Positions 42,654-51,230 of a stretch of DNA of 64,000 bases are shown one piece after another. The stretch's first letter is position 1. Each line of letters opens with the position of its first letter. The DNA lies in contig CALUIM010000001.1 of the NCBI GenBank assembly GCA_944320725.1, positions 1 to 64,000 on the forward strand. The letters run 5' to 3'. The position numbers and the translations under genes are program-made. The notes below the pieces were generated by a model, which saw nothing but the letters and a program-made list of their open reading frames with translations, was not told the origin of the DNA and searched no databases. Origin of the DNA: an uncultured Coriobacteriaceae bacterium (GTDB lineage Bacteria > Actinomycetota > Coriobacteriia > Coriobacteriales > Coriobacteriaceae).

Positions 42654-43541
42654 ATGGCACTGCTCCGAGTCGATTTCTATTCCCGTTACCTCCAACGAAA
42701 CGTCATTCTCTCTGCCGTGATTCCTGTCGACAAGATGGACGGCTCCAAACTTGCGAAGCGCCGGCAGGGCCCGTACCGCACGATGTATTTGCTCCACGGT
42801 CTTTTTGGCCGCGATTACGACTGGATCGACAGGACGCACGTTATCCAAACCGCCGAGGCGCGCGACGTTGCCGTTATCATGCCGTCGGGCGAAGACGGAC
42901 TGTATCTCAACAAGCCCGAGATTAACGAATACCATGGCAAGTTCATCTCGGAAGAGCTTGTCGAGGTCACGCGGCGCCTGTTCCCCTTGTCGCGCAAACG
43001 CGAGGACACCGCACTTGCCGGCATCTCGATCGGCGCCTATACCGCGCTCATCAACGGGCTGCTGCGCCCCGACCGCTTTGGTTCGATTGTGGCGCTTTCC
43101 GGCGCCTTCATGCGCGACCGCGTACTCGAGGCGGTCGACTCGCACTCTCCACGCAAGCGCCGCTACTACGAACGATTCTTTGGCGATCTTGATACCGTTA
43201 TCGGCTCCGAGAAAGACTACGTTACGCTGCTCGAGCGCTTCAAGCAGGATCCCGAGCTGCCCAAACCGAAGTTCTATGGTGCCTGCGGTGAGCACGATAA
43301 TCTGTGCGACAACAACCGCGAGGTGGCGCATCTCCTAAAGGACGCCGGATTCGACGTCACCTATTGGGAGCCCGAAATTGGCAGCCACGAGTGGCCGTTC
43401 TGGAACGCCTGGATTGACTGCGCGCTCGATTGGTTTGCTCCCGGCGAGATGAAGCCCTCAACGGCGAACGTCGACTACAGCGAGCTCACCGAGGCGCGCC
43501 CGCCCAACGAGGGCAAAGGCATCCCCATGAACCAGGGATAA
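42654..43541 (+). CDS. Esterase D/tributyrin-esterase-like hydrolase 2
   Basis: 295 residues, paralogue of the preceding gene with the same layout: MYLLHGLFGRDYDWI, nucleophile GISIGAYTA, ACGEHDNLCD and catalytic histidine in IGSHEWPFWNAW. A C-terminal tail of ~35 residues is unique to this copy. GAAGGGGG ribosome site, 34 bases after the first; likely an operon ending at the shared terminator. Confidence 0.87.
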   Translation: MALLRVDFYSRYLQRNVILSAVIPVDKMDGSKLAKRRQGPYRTMYLLHGLFGRDYDWIDRTHVIQTAEARDVAVIMPSGEDGLYLNKPEINEYHGKFISEELVEVTRRLFPLSRKREDTALAGISIGAYTALINGLLRPDRFGSIVALSGAFMRDRVLEAVDSHSPRKRRYYERFFGDLDTVIGSEKDYVTLLERFKQDPELPKPKFYGACGEHDNLCDNNREVAHLLKDAGFDVTYWEPEIGSHEWPFWNAWIDCALDWFAPGEMKPSTANVDYSELTEARPPNEGKGIPMNQG

Positions 43542-43562
43542 TCCTGCGTTTTTGTTAATAGG

Positions 43563-43592
43563 AGGGCGCCTCTCTATAGAGGGGCGCCCTTA
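43563..43592. terminator. Bidirectional terminator
   Basis: AGGGCGCCTCTC / GAGGGGCGCCCT around TATA (43563-43574, 43579-43590), a near-perfect 12-bp stem between convergent genes, with TT on the plus strand and CC on the minus. Confidence 0.75.
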
Positions 43593-43633
43593 CACCATTG
43601 CATAGCTGAAAAACGAGTTCCATCCGCTCGAAC

Positions 43634-45517
43634 TTAGGCAAACTGGCTCTGATACAGCTCCGCATACGCGCCGCCAGCCGCGACCAGCTCGTCGTGCGTG
43701 CCCTGCTCGATGATGTTGCCGTGATCCATCACCAAGATGAGGTCCGAATCCACGATGGTGGAAAGCCGGTGCGCGATCACGAAGCTCGTACGACCCTGCG
43801 TGAGCTTCTCCATCGCTGTGACGATCGCTTTCTCGGTACGCGTGTCAACGCTCGAGGTTGCCTCGTCGAGAATGAGAATCGAAGGGTTCGCCAACAACAC
43901 ACGAGCGATGGTGAGGAGCTGGCGCTGGCCCTGGCTGATGCTTTCCGCATCGTTTGCCAGCTCGGTTTCATACCCGTGTGGCATCGTGCGCACAAAGAAG
44001 TCAACCTGCGCCGTCTTGGCCGCCTGCACGATCTCGTCGGTTGTGGCGTCCGGCGCGCCGTAGGCGATGTTCTCGGCAATCGTTCCCTCGCGCAGCCACG
44101 CATCTTGCAGCACCATGCCAAAGTTACGCCGCAAATCGGCGCGCGTCATGGTGCGCGTGTCGACCCCGTCGAGCGTGATGCGCCCACCGTCGATCTCGTA
44201 GAACCGCATGAGCAGATTGATAAGGGTCGTCTTGCCCGCGCCCGTGGCACCCACGATCGCAACCTTTTGACCCGGCTCAGCGGTAAAGTTCACATCGTGC
44301 ATAAGCGGGTGCGAGGGATCATAGCCAAAGCGCACGTGCTCGAAGGCAACCCTGCCGCGCACGGGGCGCGGGACCGCCGCCGGCTCGGCGGGATCCGGCT
44401 CGATTTCCTCCTCATCGAGAATGTCAAAGACGCGCTCAACGGCCGCAAGCGCGCTCTGCAGCTGGTTCATGGTGAGTGAGAACTGCGTGAGCGGCTCGGC
44501 AGCGGTATTCACGTACTGGAAGAACGCCTGCAGCGTACCGATGGTGAGCTGGCCCTGCAGCAGAAAACCCGTTCCCATGAGCGCGAGAATCACCTGCGAG
44601 AACCGTACCAGGCAGCGCACCATGGGGGCCACGACGTTGGTCACGAAGTCGGTTTTGCGCATGGCGTCGGCAAGCTCGCTCGTGGCGGCATGGATGCGCT
44701 CTGAGCTCGCATGTTCCTGGTTGAACGCCTTGATGACGATGCGCCCGGAATAGGCCTCCTCGACATGCCCCGTGAGCACGCCGACCGCATGCTGCTGCCG
44801 CGCCGCGTATACGAGCGTCCGCTTGGCGACGATGCGCGTCATAAGCACCGCGGCGCAGGCGAACACCAAGAAGACCGCCGTAAGCACCACGTTGTAGCGC
44901 AGCATCATGATGATGGCACCGGTAACCGAACCCACTGCGATGAGCATCGACAGCAGCCCGCGTTGCAACACCTCCGACACCTTATCAAGGTCGTTCGTCG
45001 CGCGGCTCATGATGTCGCCCGGCTTGTGCGCGTCGTAGAACTTCAGGGGCAGTACGTTGAGCTTCTCGGCAAGGCGATGACGCAGCTTGAGATTCAGCCG
45101 CTCGGCGAAGCTTGCCATCGTGAAGTTCTGGATCGTGTAGAAAACCCAGGCAAGCGTCCAGATGCCCAACAGCCCGAGCACTTCGCGCCCGCCGGTATCC
45201 CATCCAATTGAGAACGTGTGCCCCGCTGCGAACGCTTCTTGGATATTCGCCCACAGCAGGTCAATCAGGTGCGCGCTGTACGCTGGGGCGGCGATGCTCG
45301 ATGCGGCATAGCACACCACGCTCACGAGCACGACGGCGAATCGCCAATGCTCGCCGCTGGACACCGTCCACAGGCGGCGAACCACGGCGCCTGCATCGCG
45401 CGGGATCTCAAGCTCTTCATCGGCAGTGGGCTCGGGGGCGCCCGACGTGGGCTCCGCCTCAGCCTCCGCGGTCTTGGCAATCAGCTCGCGCTCCGCCTTC
45501 ATCTTGTTCTCCGCCAT
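43634..45517 (-). CDS. ABC exporter half-transporter, pair 2, canonical ATPase site subunit
   Basis: 627 residues. Acidic N-terminal tail (~45 residues), six-helix domain, then Walker A GATGAGKTTLINLLM, signature SISQGQRQLLTIARV, Walker B LILDEATSSVD with catalytic Glu, and IAHRLST. It is a paralogue of the 32183-34042 gene, sharing the SQGQRQLL signature variant. It begins 2 bases after its partner's stop. Confidence 0.92.
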   Translation of the reverse strand: MAENKMKAERELIAKTAEAEAEPTSGAPEPTADEELEIPRDAGAVVRRLWTVSSGEHWRFAVVLVSVVCYAASSIAAPAYSAHLIDLLWANIQEAFAAGHTFSIGWDTGGREVLGLLGIWTLAWVFYTIQNFTMASFAERLNLKLRHRLAEKLNVLPLKFYDAHKPGDIMSRATNDLDKVSEVLQRGLLSMLIAVGSVTGAIIMMLRYNVVLTAVFLVFACAAVLMTRIVAKRTLVYAARQQHAVGVLTGHVEEAYSGRIVIKAFNQEHASSERIHAATSELADAMRKTDFVTNVVAPMVRCLVRFSQVILALMGTGFLLQGQLTIGTLQAFFQYVNTAAEPLTQFSLTMNQLQSALAAVERVFDILDEEEIEPDPAEPAAVPRPVRGRVAFEHVRFGYDPSHPLMHDVNFTAEPGQKVAIVGATGAGKTTLINLLMRFYEIDGGRITLDGVDTRTMTRADLRRNFGMVLQDAWLREGTIAENIAYGAPDATTDEIVQAAKTAQVDFFVRTMPHGYETELANDAESISQGQRQLLTIARVLLANPSILILDEATSSVDTRTEKAIVTAMEKLTQGRTSFVIAHRLSTIVDSDLILVMDHGNIIEQGTHDELVAAGGAYAELYQSQFA

Positions 45518-45519
45518 GG

Positions 45520-47322
45520 CTATTCGCCTCCCTTCTCGTGCCCGTCACCTTGCTCAGCATCACCCATCAGCTCTTCCAGCTCCTCGGCGCGCAGCTGCGA
45601 ACGCGCGATCTCCTGGTATGCCGGACAGGTGCGCATCAGCTCGGCGTGCGTGCCCAGCCCCTGGATGCAGCCATCTTTGAGCACCACAATCTGATCGGCG
45701 TTCAAGATCGTATTGATGCGCTGCGCGATGATGAGCACCGCAGCGCCGGACACCTCGTCGGCAAGCGCATGCCTGAGCGCTGCGTCCGTTTTGAAATCAA
45801 GTGCCGAGAACGAATCGTCGAAAATGTAGAGATCGGCGGGGCGCACCAACGCGCGTGCAATCGAAAGGCGCTGACGCTGGCCGCCGGAGAAGTTGGTGCC
45901 GCCTTGGGCAACGCGGCTGTTCAGACCATCGGGAAGCTCGCGCACGAAACCCGATTGCGCCACGTCGAGCGCATGCCACAGCTCGTCCTCGGTGGCATCG
46001 GGCTTGCCATAGCGAAGGTTGTCCGCGATGGTTCCCGAGAACAGCCACGCCTTCTGCGGAACATACGATACGTGCGCCCGCAGCGCCTCCTGCGTAAGCT
46101 CGCGCACATCGGTACCGCAGATTCGCACGAACCCGTCGGTCACATCATGGAAGCGCAAGAAGAGCTTGGCGATGGTCGACTTGCCCGAGCCCGTAGGTCC
46201 AATGATGGCAGTCGTGGTACCGCGCCGGCAGAGGAAGTTAATGTGGTGCAGCGTGTCCTCGTCGGCATCGGCGAAGCGGAACGACGCGTTCCCAAAATGC
46301 GCCACGATGTCGTCCGCGCTTTGCGCTGCCTCCGTCGTCTTAGCAGCGATGAGCGCCGTTTGCGGACCATCGGCAATCGACGGAGCGTGGTCGATTACCT
46401 GGCGGCAGCGCTCAAGGCACACGAAAGCGCGCGGCAGCATGAGTGCGCTAATCTGCGCCATCATGATGAAGAACAGCACGAGCATCGCATACTCGATGCA
46501 CGCCGAGATCGAAGCGATCTCCATGGCGTGCGCGCCCACGCGGTTGCCGCCCAACCACATGATGGCAACCTCGGCAAAGTTCATGATGAGAAACGTCGTG
46601 CAGTCAAACGTCGCGAAGATCCAGTTGACCTTGATGGCGCTTTCGGCATACGTCTCGAACGCTTCGTCTAGGCTCTTGCGCTCGGTGGCCTCCTTACCAA
46701 AGGCGCGAATCACGCGCACACCCGTGATGCTCTCGCGCAAGCGCACATTCATACGGTCGATGAAGCGCTGCAGCTTCTGGAAGATTACGGCGGCGCGCTT
46801 CACGGTAACCACCGCGATCACGCCAACCACCGCGATAAACCCACCCAGCAGCATGCCCATCTGGAGGTCAATCGAGCATGCAAGCGCGATGCCGATAATC
46901 GCCGCGAAGGGAACCGGCAGCATCATCTGGATGGCCATGGTGATGGCCTGTTGAATCACGTTCACGTCACCGAGCGTGCGCGTGATCATGGAGCCGGTGC
47001 CGAACTCCTCGAAATCGCCGCCGGAAAACGCGAGCGATGCATCGTAGACCGCATTGCGGATATCGCGACCCACGCGCGTGGAAAGGTCGGCACACAGGTA
47101 GTTGCATACAAATGCCCCGGCACCCGAGATGAGTGCAGCTGCGAGCATGACGCCCGCCTGCGACATGATGTAGTCGAAATTACCGGTGGACACACCAATG
47201 TTGATCATATTGGCGAGAATGGTGGGCACGAGCAAAACGCCCACCAAGTTGATGGCGAGCGAGAACAGGACGCCTGCCACCTGCAGGCGATACGGCTTCA
47301 TGAATCGCAGCAGCGTTTTCAC
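45520..47322 (-). CDS. ABC exporter half-transporter, pair 2, degenerate-site subunit
   Basis: 600 residues from a GTG at 47322 with AAAGGAGTG upstream. Walker A GPTGSGKSTIAKLF, signature NFSGGQRQRLSIAR, but Walker B LYIFDDSFSALD (Asp for Glu) and IAQRINT (Gln for His), so it is the non-canonical partner. Together with its partner it forms a heterodimeric multidrug-type exporter, here under a MarR regulator. Confidence 0.92.
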   Translation of the reverse strand: MKTLLRFMKPYRLQVAGVLFSLAINLVGVLLVPTILANMINIGVSTGNFDYIMSQAGVMLAAALISGAGAFVCNYLCADLSTRVGRDIRNAVYDASLAFSGGDFEEFGTGSMITRTLGDVNVIQQAITMAIQMMLPVPFAAIIGIALACSIDLQMGMLLGGFIAVVGVIAVVTVKRAAVIFQKLQRFIDRMNVRLRESITGVRVIRAFGKEATERKSLDEAFETYAESAIKVNWIFATFDCTTFLIMNFAEVAIMWLGGNRVGAHAMEIASISACIEYAMLVLFFIMMAQISALMLPRAFVCLERCRQVIDHAPSIADGPQTALIAAKTTEAAQSADDIVAHFGNASFRFADADEDTLHHINFLCRRGTTTAIIGPTGSGKSTIAKLFLRFHDVTDGFVRICGTDVRELTQEALRAHVSYVPQKAWLFSGTIADNLRYGKPDATEDELWHALDVAQSGFVRELPDGLNSRVAQGGTNFSGGQRQRLSIARALVRPADLYIFDDSFSALDFKTDAALRHALADEVSGAAVLIIAQRINTILNADQIVVLKDGCIQGLGTHAELMRTCPAYQEIARSQLRAEELEELMGDAEQGDGHEKGGE

Positions 47323-47415
47323 AGAACGACACTCCTTTGCGACGCACATCCGATAGAACGACTCCTACCGCCCCGCACGCAGCGCCGGCGGCTTCATGCT
47401 TGATACAACGCCGAG

Positions 47416-47910
47416 CTACCCCTCTTTGAGGTCGGCAGACGAGGGGCCTGTGGCCGCGGGGTCTGGCACGGCGGCGCGAATCTGCTCGTCGAGCGCCTCG
47501 GCATATCGGCGGACAAGCCGCACGAGCTCTTGCTGCTCTTGGGCGCTCAACACGGTAAAGGCCCGCTGCTCGGCCTGGGCGGCCGGCACGATGTAGGTCT
47601 CGGAAAACGCAGCGCCCGCGGCGGTGAGCGATGCCACCTTGCTCTTCCTGCTACCCTCGGCAAACGTCAAATTGATGAGCCCGCGCTCCTCGAGCACCTT
47701 GAGTGCTGAGCTGATTGTCTGCTTGCTATACGACCACGACGAGGTGAGGTCTTGAACCGGCGCTTTGCCGCCCGCAAAGGTGACATCGTAGAGCATCCAG
47801 TAGGCGCAATCGGAAAGACCGCATCCACGTGCATACTGGTGATACAGCTTATCGATCTCGTTGTAGAGATGATCGAGCTCGAACGGAATGTACTGCTCGC
47901 TCGCCTCCAT
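47416..47910 (-). CDS. MarR-family regulator of exporter pair 2
   Basis: 164 residues. Winged-helix MarR core (TSSWSYSKQTISSALKVLEERGLINLTFAEGSRKSKVASLT read in blocks) with flanking dimerisation helices. Start 47910 has GAGGAGGGG. It directly precedes the ABC exporter genes on the same strand and lies behind a promoter with a palindrome in its spacer, so it is a likely autorepressor controlling drug or metabolite export. Confidence 0.88.
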   Translation of the reverse strand: MEASEQYIPFELDHLYNEIDKLYHQYARGCGLSDCAYWMLYDVTFAGGKAPVQDLTSSWSYSKQTISSALKVLEERGLINLTFAEGSRKSKVASLTAAGAAFSETYIVPAAQAEQRAFTVLSAQEQQELVRLVRRYAEALDEQIRAAVPDPAATGPSSADLKEG

Positions 47911-47991
47911 AACCCCTCCTCGACCTGCTACCATCATCATCTATACGAGCGAATCCGGCGCGCACGATGGCGCCCCGCCGCCTGATTTCCT

Positions 47992-48020
47992 ACGTTAGTC
48001 CGAAATCGGATTACTGTCAA
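47992..48020 (-). promoter_or_regulatory. marR-exporter promoter with operator-like palindrome
   Basis: On the minus strand TTGACA (48020-48015), exactly 17 bases, then TAACGT (47997-47992). The 17-base spacer contains TCCGA-TT-TCGGA, a dyad whose outer bases continue in part. A dyad between -35 and -10 is a typical MarR site. The -10 is weak. Confidence 0.55.
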
Positions 48021-48060
48021 CCGTTGTAATCGCGAGGCATCTGAGCCGCGCCCAACGGCA

Positions 48061-48093
48061 GAAAACAAAATCGCCGGACCCGAAGGCCCGGCG
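48061..48093 (-). terminator. Terminator of the 101-residue protein gene
   Basis: Minus-strand stem CGCCGGGCC / GGTCCGGCG with TTCG tetraloop, then ATTTTGTTTTC. Confidence 0.9.
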
Positions 48094-48142
48094 ATGGCAC
48101 GGCGTGTATATGTGCCTCCATGAGGCGCAGCCGCTTGGCAAC

Positions 48143-48448
48143 TTAGCCTTCCCAGCCTTCCTGGATCGACTCGTAGAACGTTGCCTCGGGGAAGAGGTCG
48201 TGGATGCTCTTGCCATCATGCCACGGCAGCTCAATCAGCTCGGGCATCGTGGTGACCAGCTCGGTGCAATCGGTAAAGCGGCCCTTGTCGTTGAGCTTGC
48301 TGCAATCCTGCACGCGCCAGTAACCATCGGTGTGCGTGATGTAGTACTCGTCACCATCGACATCCATGAATACACGCGTCTTAGAACGCAGGTACGCCAG
48401 GAAGCCTTCGAAATCTACTTCGATCGCCTCATTCGCCTTGAGTCCCAT
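48143..48448 (-). CDS. Conserved-looking hypothetical protein, 101 residues
   Basis: Start 48448 has a strong GAAGGAGG; it ends before a good terminator, so it is a real independent gene. The protein is acidic and soluble, without membrane segments: helix (EAIEVDFEGFLAYLRSK), a beta-rich middle (RVFMDVDGDEYYITHTDGYWRVQD) and an acidic helical end. The family was not recognised. TATAAC at 48508-48503 on the minus strand is a candidate -10. Confidence 0.8.
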   Translation of the reverse strand: MGLKANEAIEVDFEGFLAYLRSKTRVFMDVDGDEYYITHTDGYWRVQDCSKLNDKGRFTDCTELVTTMPELIELPWHDGKSIHDLFPEATFYESIQEGWEG

Positions 48449-48671
48449 GGTGTCCTCCTTCAAACGTGCGCCCGCGGCGCGAGCGCAATGCCTACAGAGC
48501 CAGTTATATCTAGTAAACCCATGACACCCCTCTGGCATACCGTCATTCTGGTGGGCGGCGCGGCTTTAAGGGTGGACGGGCGAACTTGACACAACCAGCC
48601 TGTGCCCCTTGAGAGATGTGAAGCGACGAGATGCAGAAGTGCGACCAACGTGCATGGCGTGTGAGCTGCAG

Positions 48672-51080
48672 TTACATGAGTCCAAGGTCGGGATGATCGA
48701 TGCCATGCTCGAGCGTGTAGGCCATCATGGCATCGCGCGCGTCGAGCGCCTGCTGTGCCGCGCCGGCAAAGCGCTCGGCATCCACCAACGCGAACCCCGC
48801 TGCCGCCAACGCAAAGCGATCCATCTCGTTCTCGTAGAGCATGCCAAACGGCGTCGTCGTTGCCCCGCGATCGCGGAAGCCGTGCACGTCGAAGCGGGTG
48901 GAGGCGGGACGGCGCGCAATGATGCGCAGAAGCTGCCCTTCGTAGCCATGGAAGCAGAACAACACCGGCACCTCAAGCGGGAAGAGCGCACAGAATGCCT
49001 CGTCGTCGAGCGCCTGGGTATCACGCGCGGGATCACCGAGCCGCAGCAGATCGACCACATTCACAAACGACACGCGGACGCCTTCGTCCGAGAGCATCTT
49101 GGCGGCGGCAAGCGCCTCAACCGTCACCACATCGCCCACCGAGGCCACAACGATATCGGGCGTCTCCCCCGCATGACAGCTCGATGCCCAGCCCCAGGCC
49201 GAAGCGCCCTGCGCCAGCTCGGCACGCGCCTCATCGATGGTGAGATATACCGGCGACTCGTGCTTGCCCGCCACGATGCCGTTCACACAATTGGTCGAAG
49301 CATAGCAGCGCTGCATCACGGCGAGCATCATGTTGGCATCGACCGGATAGTACAGGTGCGCAACGTGCTCGTCAGAACACGACTTATTGATGAGGATATC
49401 AGCAAAGCCGGGATCTTGATGCGAGAAGCCGTTGTGATCCTGGCGCCACACATGGCTGGTGAGCAGAATGTTCAGACTCGCGATGGGCTCGCGCCAACGC
49501 GCATAGCGCGCCGTTTCTTCAAGCCACTTGCAGTGCTGCGCCACCATAGAGCCCGCTACCTGGGCAAACGCCTCGTACGTTGCCCAGATGCCATGACGGC
49601 CGGTGAGCACGTAGCCTTCCAGCATGCCCTCGCACTGGTGCTCGGACAGCACCTCGACCACCTTGCCCGAAGGAACAAGGTCGAGATCCTCGTCGTCGTA
49701 CCAATAGCCGAGGTTCCACTGCTTGCCGGTCACCTCGAGCGAGGCGTCCATGCGGTTCGATGAGAGCTCGTCGGGTGAGAACAGGCGGAACGTATCGGGG
49801 TTGGCGCGCATGACCTCGCGCGTATAGGTGCCGCACATGCCCGCGAGCCCCAGCTTGCGCTCGCCGCGCGTACCAGCCGTGAGCAGCAGCGCGTAGTCGG
49901 CGGGATCCGGCAGGGCAAGCGGCTGACGCAGGCGACCACCTTCTGCCAGGGGATTTGTGCCCAAGCGCATCTCACCTGTAGGCATGATGGCGCGCACCTG
50001 CTCGCGCAAGCCGCCCGCCTCGGTGAAGAGGTTCTCGGGATGATAGCTTTTGAGCCAGCGCTCGAGCCATGCGAGCCGCTCGGGCGAGGCGCCCACGCGC
50101 ACCGGCACTTCGTGAATTGCGGCGGTATCTTGAAGCGGCGTGCCATCGGGCGCAGCTGGTGTAGTCCAGCCCTTGGGGGACTGGAAGATGATGAGCGGGT
50201 AGCGCGCAGCAGCACCGTCGCTGGCAGTGTGCTCCTTGATATCGCAGATACGATCGAACACGTCCTCGAGCAGCTCCGCGAACCGCTTATGATACGAAGC
50301 CGGCTCCTCATCGTCGAAGCCTACGGTGAAGGTCACCGGATCGTAGCCAAAGCTGCAGAAGAACATCTCGCGCTCGGTTGCCGGCGCGGAGGCAATCATC
50401 GATGGCATGGTGATCTTGTAGCCGTTCATATGGAGAATCGGCAGCACGATGCCGTCGGTTGCAGGGTTCATGATGCGCGCGGTCGACCACGCGGCGGCAA
50501 TGGCCCCCTCCTCCGACTCGCCGTCGCCCACAATAGGAACGACGAGTTGATCGGGATTGTCGAACGCCGCGCCGAACGCATGGCTCAACGTATAGCCAAG
50601 CTCGCCGCCGGTATGGATCGACCCGGGCAGCATGGGCGTGCAGTTGGACGGCATGCCTCCGGGCGCTGAATACGCGCGCATGAACTCGGCCATGCCGGCC
50701 TCGTCGTCGGTCACCGACGGATAGCGCTCGCTGTACGAACCATCGGCAAGAGCGCTCACCGCACCCGCCGAGCCGCCGTGCCCGGGACCGATAACCACGA
50801 GCGCGCGCTGGCCGTGATCGGCAATCAGGCGGTTGAGGTGCGCGTAGATGAAATTCAAACCAGGAATCGTACCCCAGTGACCCACCGGGCGCGGCTTCAC
50901 GTCGGAAAACTCCAACGGGCGACGCAAGAGCGGGTTACTTCTGAGGTAAATCTGCCCCACCGAGAGGTAATTCGCACAACGCCAGTAGGCATCGAGCGCG
51001 TCCACGCAGGCGGCATCGATCTCCACACGTCCGCGGTGCCAAGGCATGCCAACCGCATCATGCTGCGCCATCTGCGTCAT
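48672..51080 (-). CDS. xfp: Phosphoketolase with an active-site substitution
   Basis: 802 residues, full length for xylulose-5-P/fructose-6-P phosphoketolase, a ThDP enzyme yielding acetyl phosphate. Aligned by eye to the bifidobacterial enzyme, most landmarks are conserved: NYLSVGQIYLRSNPL, VGHWGT (His64), GPGHGG (His97), AIHEVP (His320), SEHQCEG, RQDHNGFSHQDPG. But the PSH motif carrying His142 reads PSN (Asn146), SIHEGGELG reads SIHTGGELG, and GDGEAETG reads GDGESEEG. The ATG at 51080 has GAGGGGAGC. Substrate range or activity may be altered. Confidence 0.9.
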   Translation of the reverse strand: MTQMAQHDAVGMPWHRGRVEIDAACVDALDAYWRCANYLSVGQIYLRSNPLLRRPLEFSDVKPRPVGHWGTIPGLNFIYAHLNRLIADHGQRALVVIGPGHGGSAGAVSALADGSYSERYPSVTDDEAGMAEFMRAYSAPGGMPSNCTPMLPGSIHTGGELGYTLSHAFGAAFDNPDQLVVPIVGDGESEEGAIAAAWSTARIMNPATDGIVLPILHMNGYKITMPSMIASAPATEREMFFCSFGYDPVTFTVGFDDEEPASYHKRFAELLEDVFDRICDIKEHTASDGAAARYPLIIFQSPKGWTTPAAPDGTPLQDTAAIHEVPVRVGASPERLAWLERWLKSYHPENLFTEAGGLREQVRAIMPTGEMRLGTNPLAEGGRLRQPLALPDPADYALLLTAGTRGERKLGLAGMCGTYTREVMRANPDTFRLFSPDELSSNRMDASLEVTGKQWNLGYWYDDEDLDLVPSGKVVEVLSEHQCEGMLEGYVLTGRHGIWATYEAFAQVAGSMVAQHCKWLEETARYARWREPIASLNILLTSHVWRQDHNGFSHQDPGFADILINKSCSDEHVAHLYYPVDANMMLAVMQRCYASTNCVNGIVAGKHESPVYLTIDEARAELAQGASAWGWASSCHAGETPDIVVASVGDVVTVEALAAAKMLSDEGVRVSFVNVVDLLRLGDPARDTQALDDEAFCALFPLEVPVLFCFHGYEGQLLRIIARRPASTRFDVHGFRDRGATTTPFGMLYENEMDRFALAAAGFALVDAERFAGAAQQALDARDAMMAYTLEHGIDHPDLGLM

Positions 51081-51230
51081 CGCTCCCCTCTATACCATTC
51101 GCTCGCGCCATGCGGCGCAAAATAGGCAGTAGTACCATCATAGGATATGCAGCATCAAAACGGAGCACTGAGGCGGCAGACGGCGCGAAAGCTACAGGGT
51201 ATATGCGCAAAGTATGCACGGGGCCATGGT

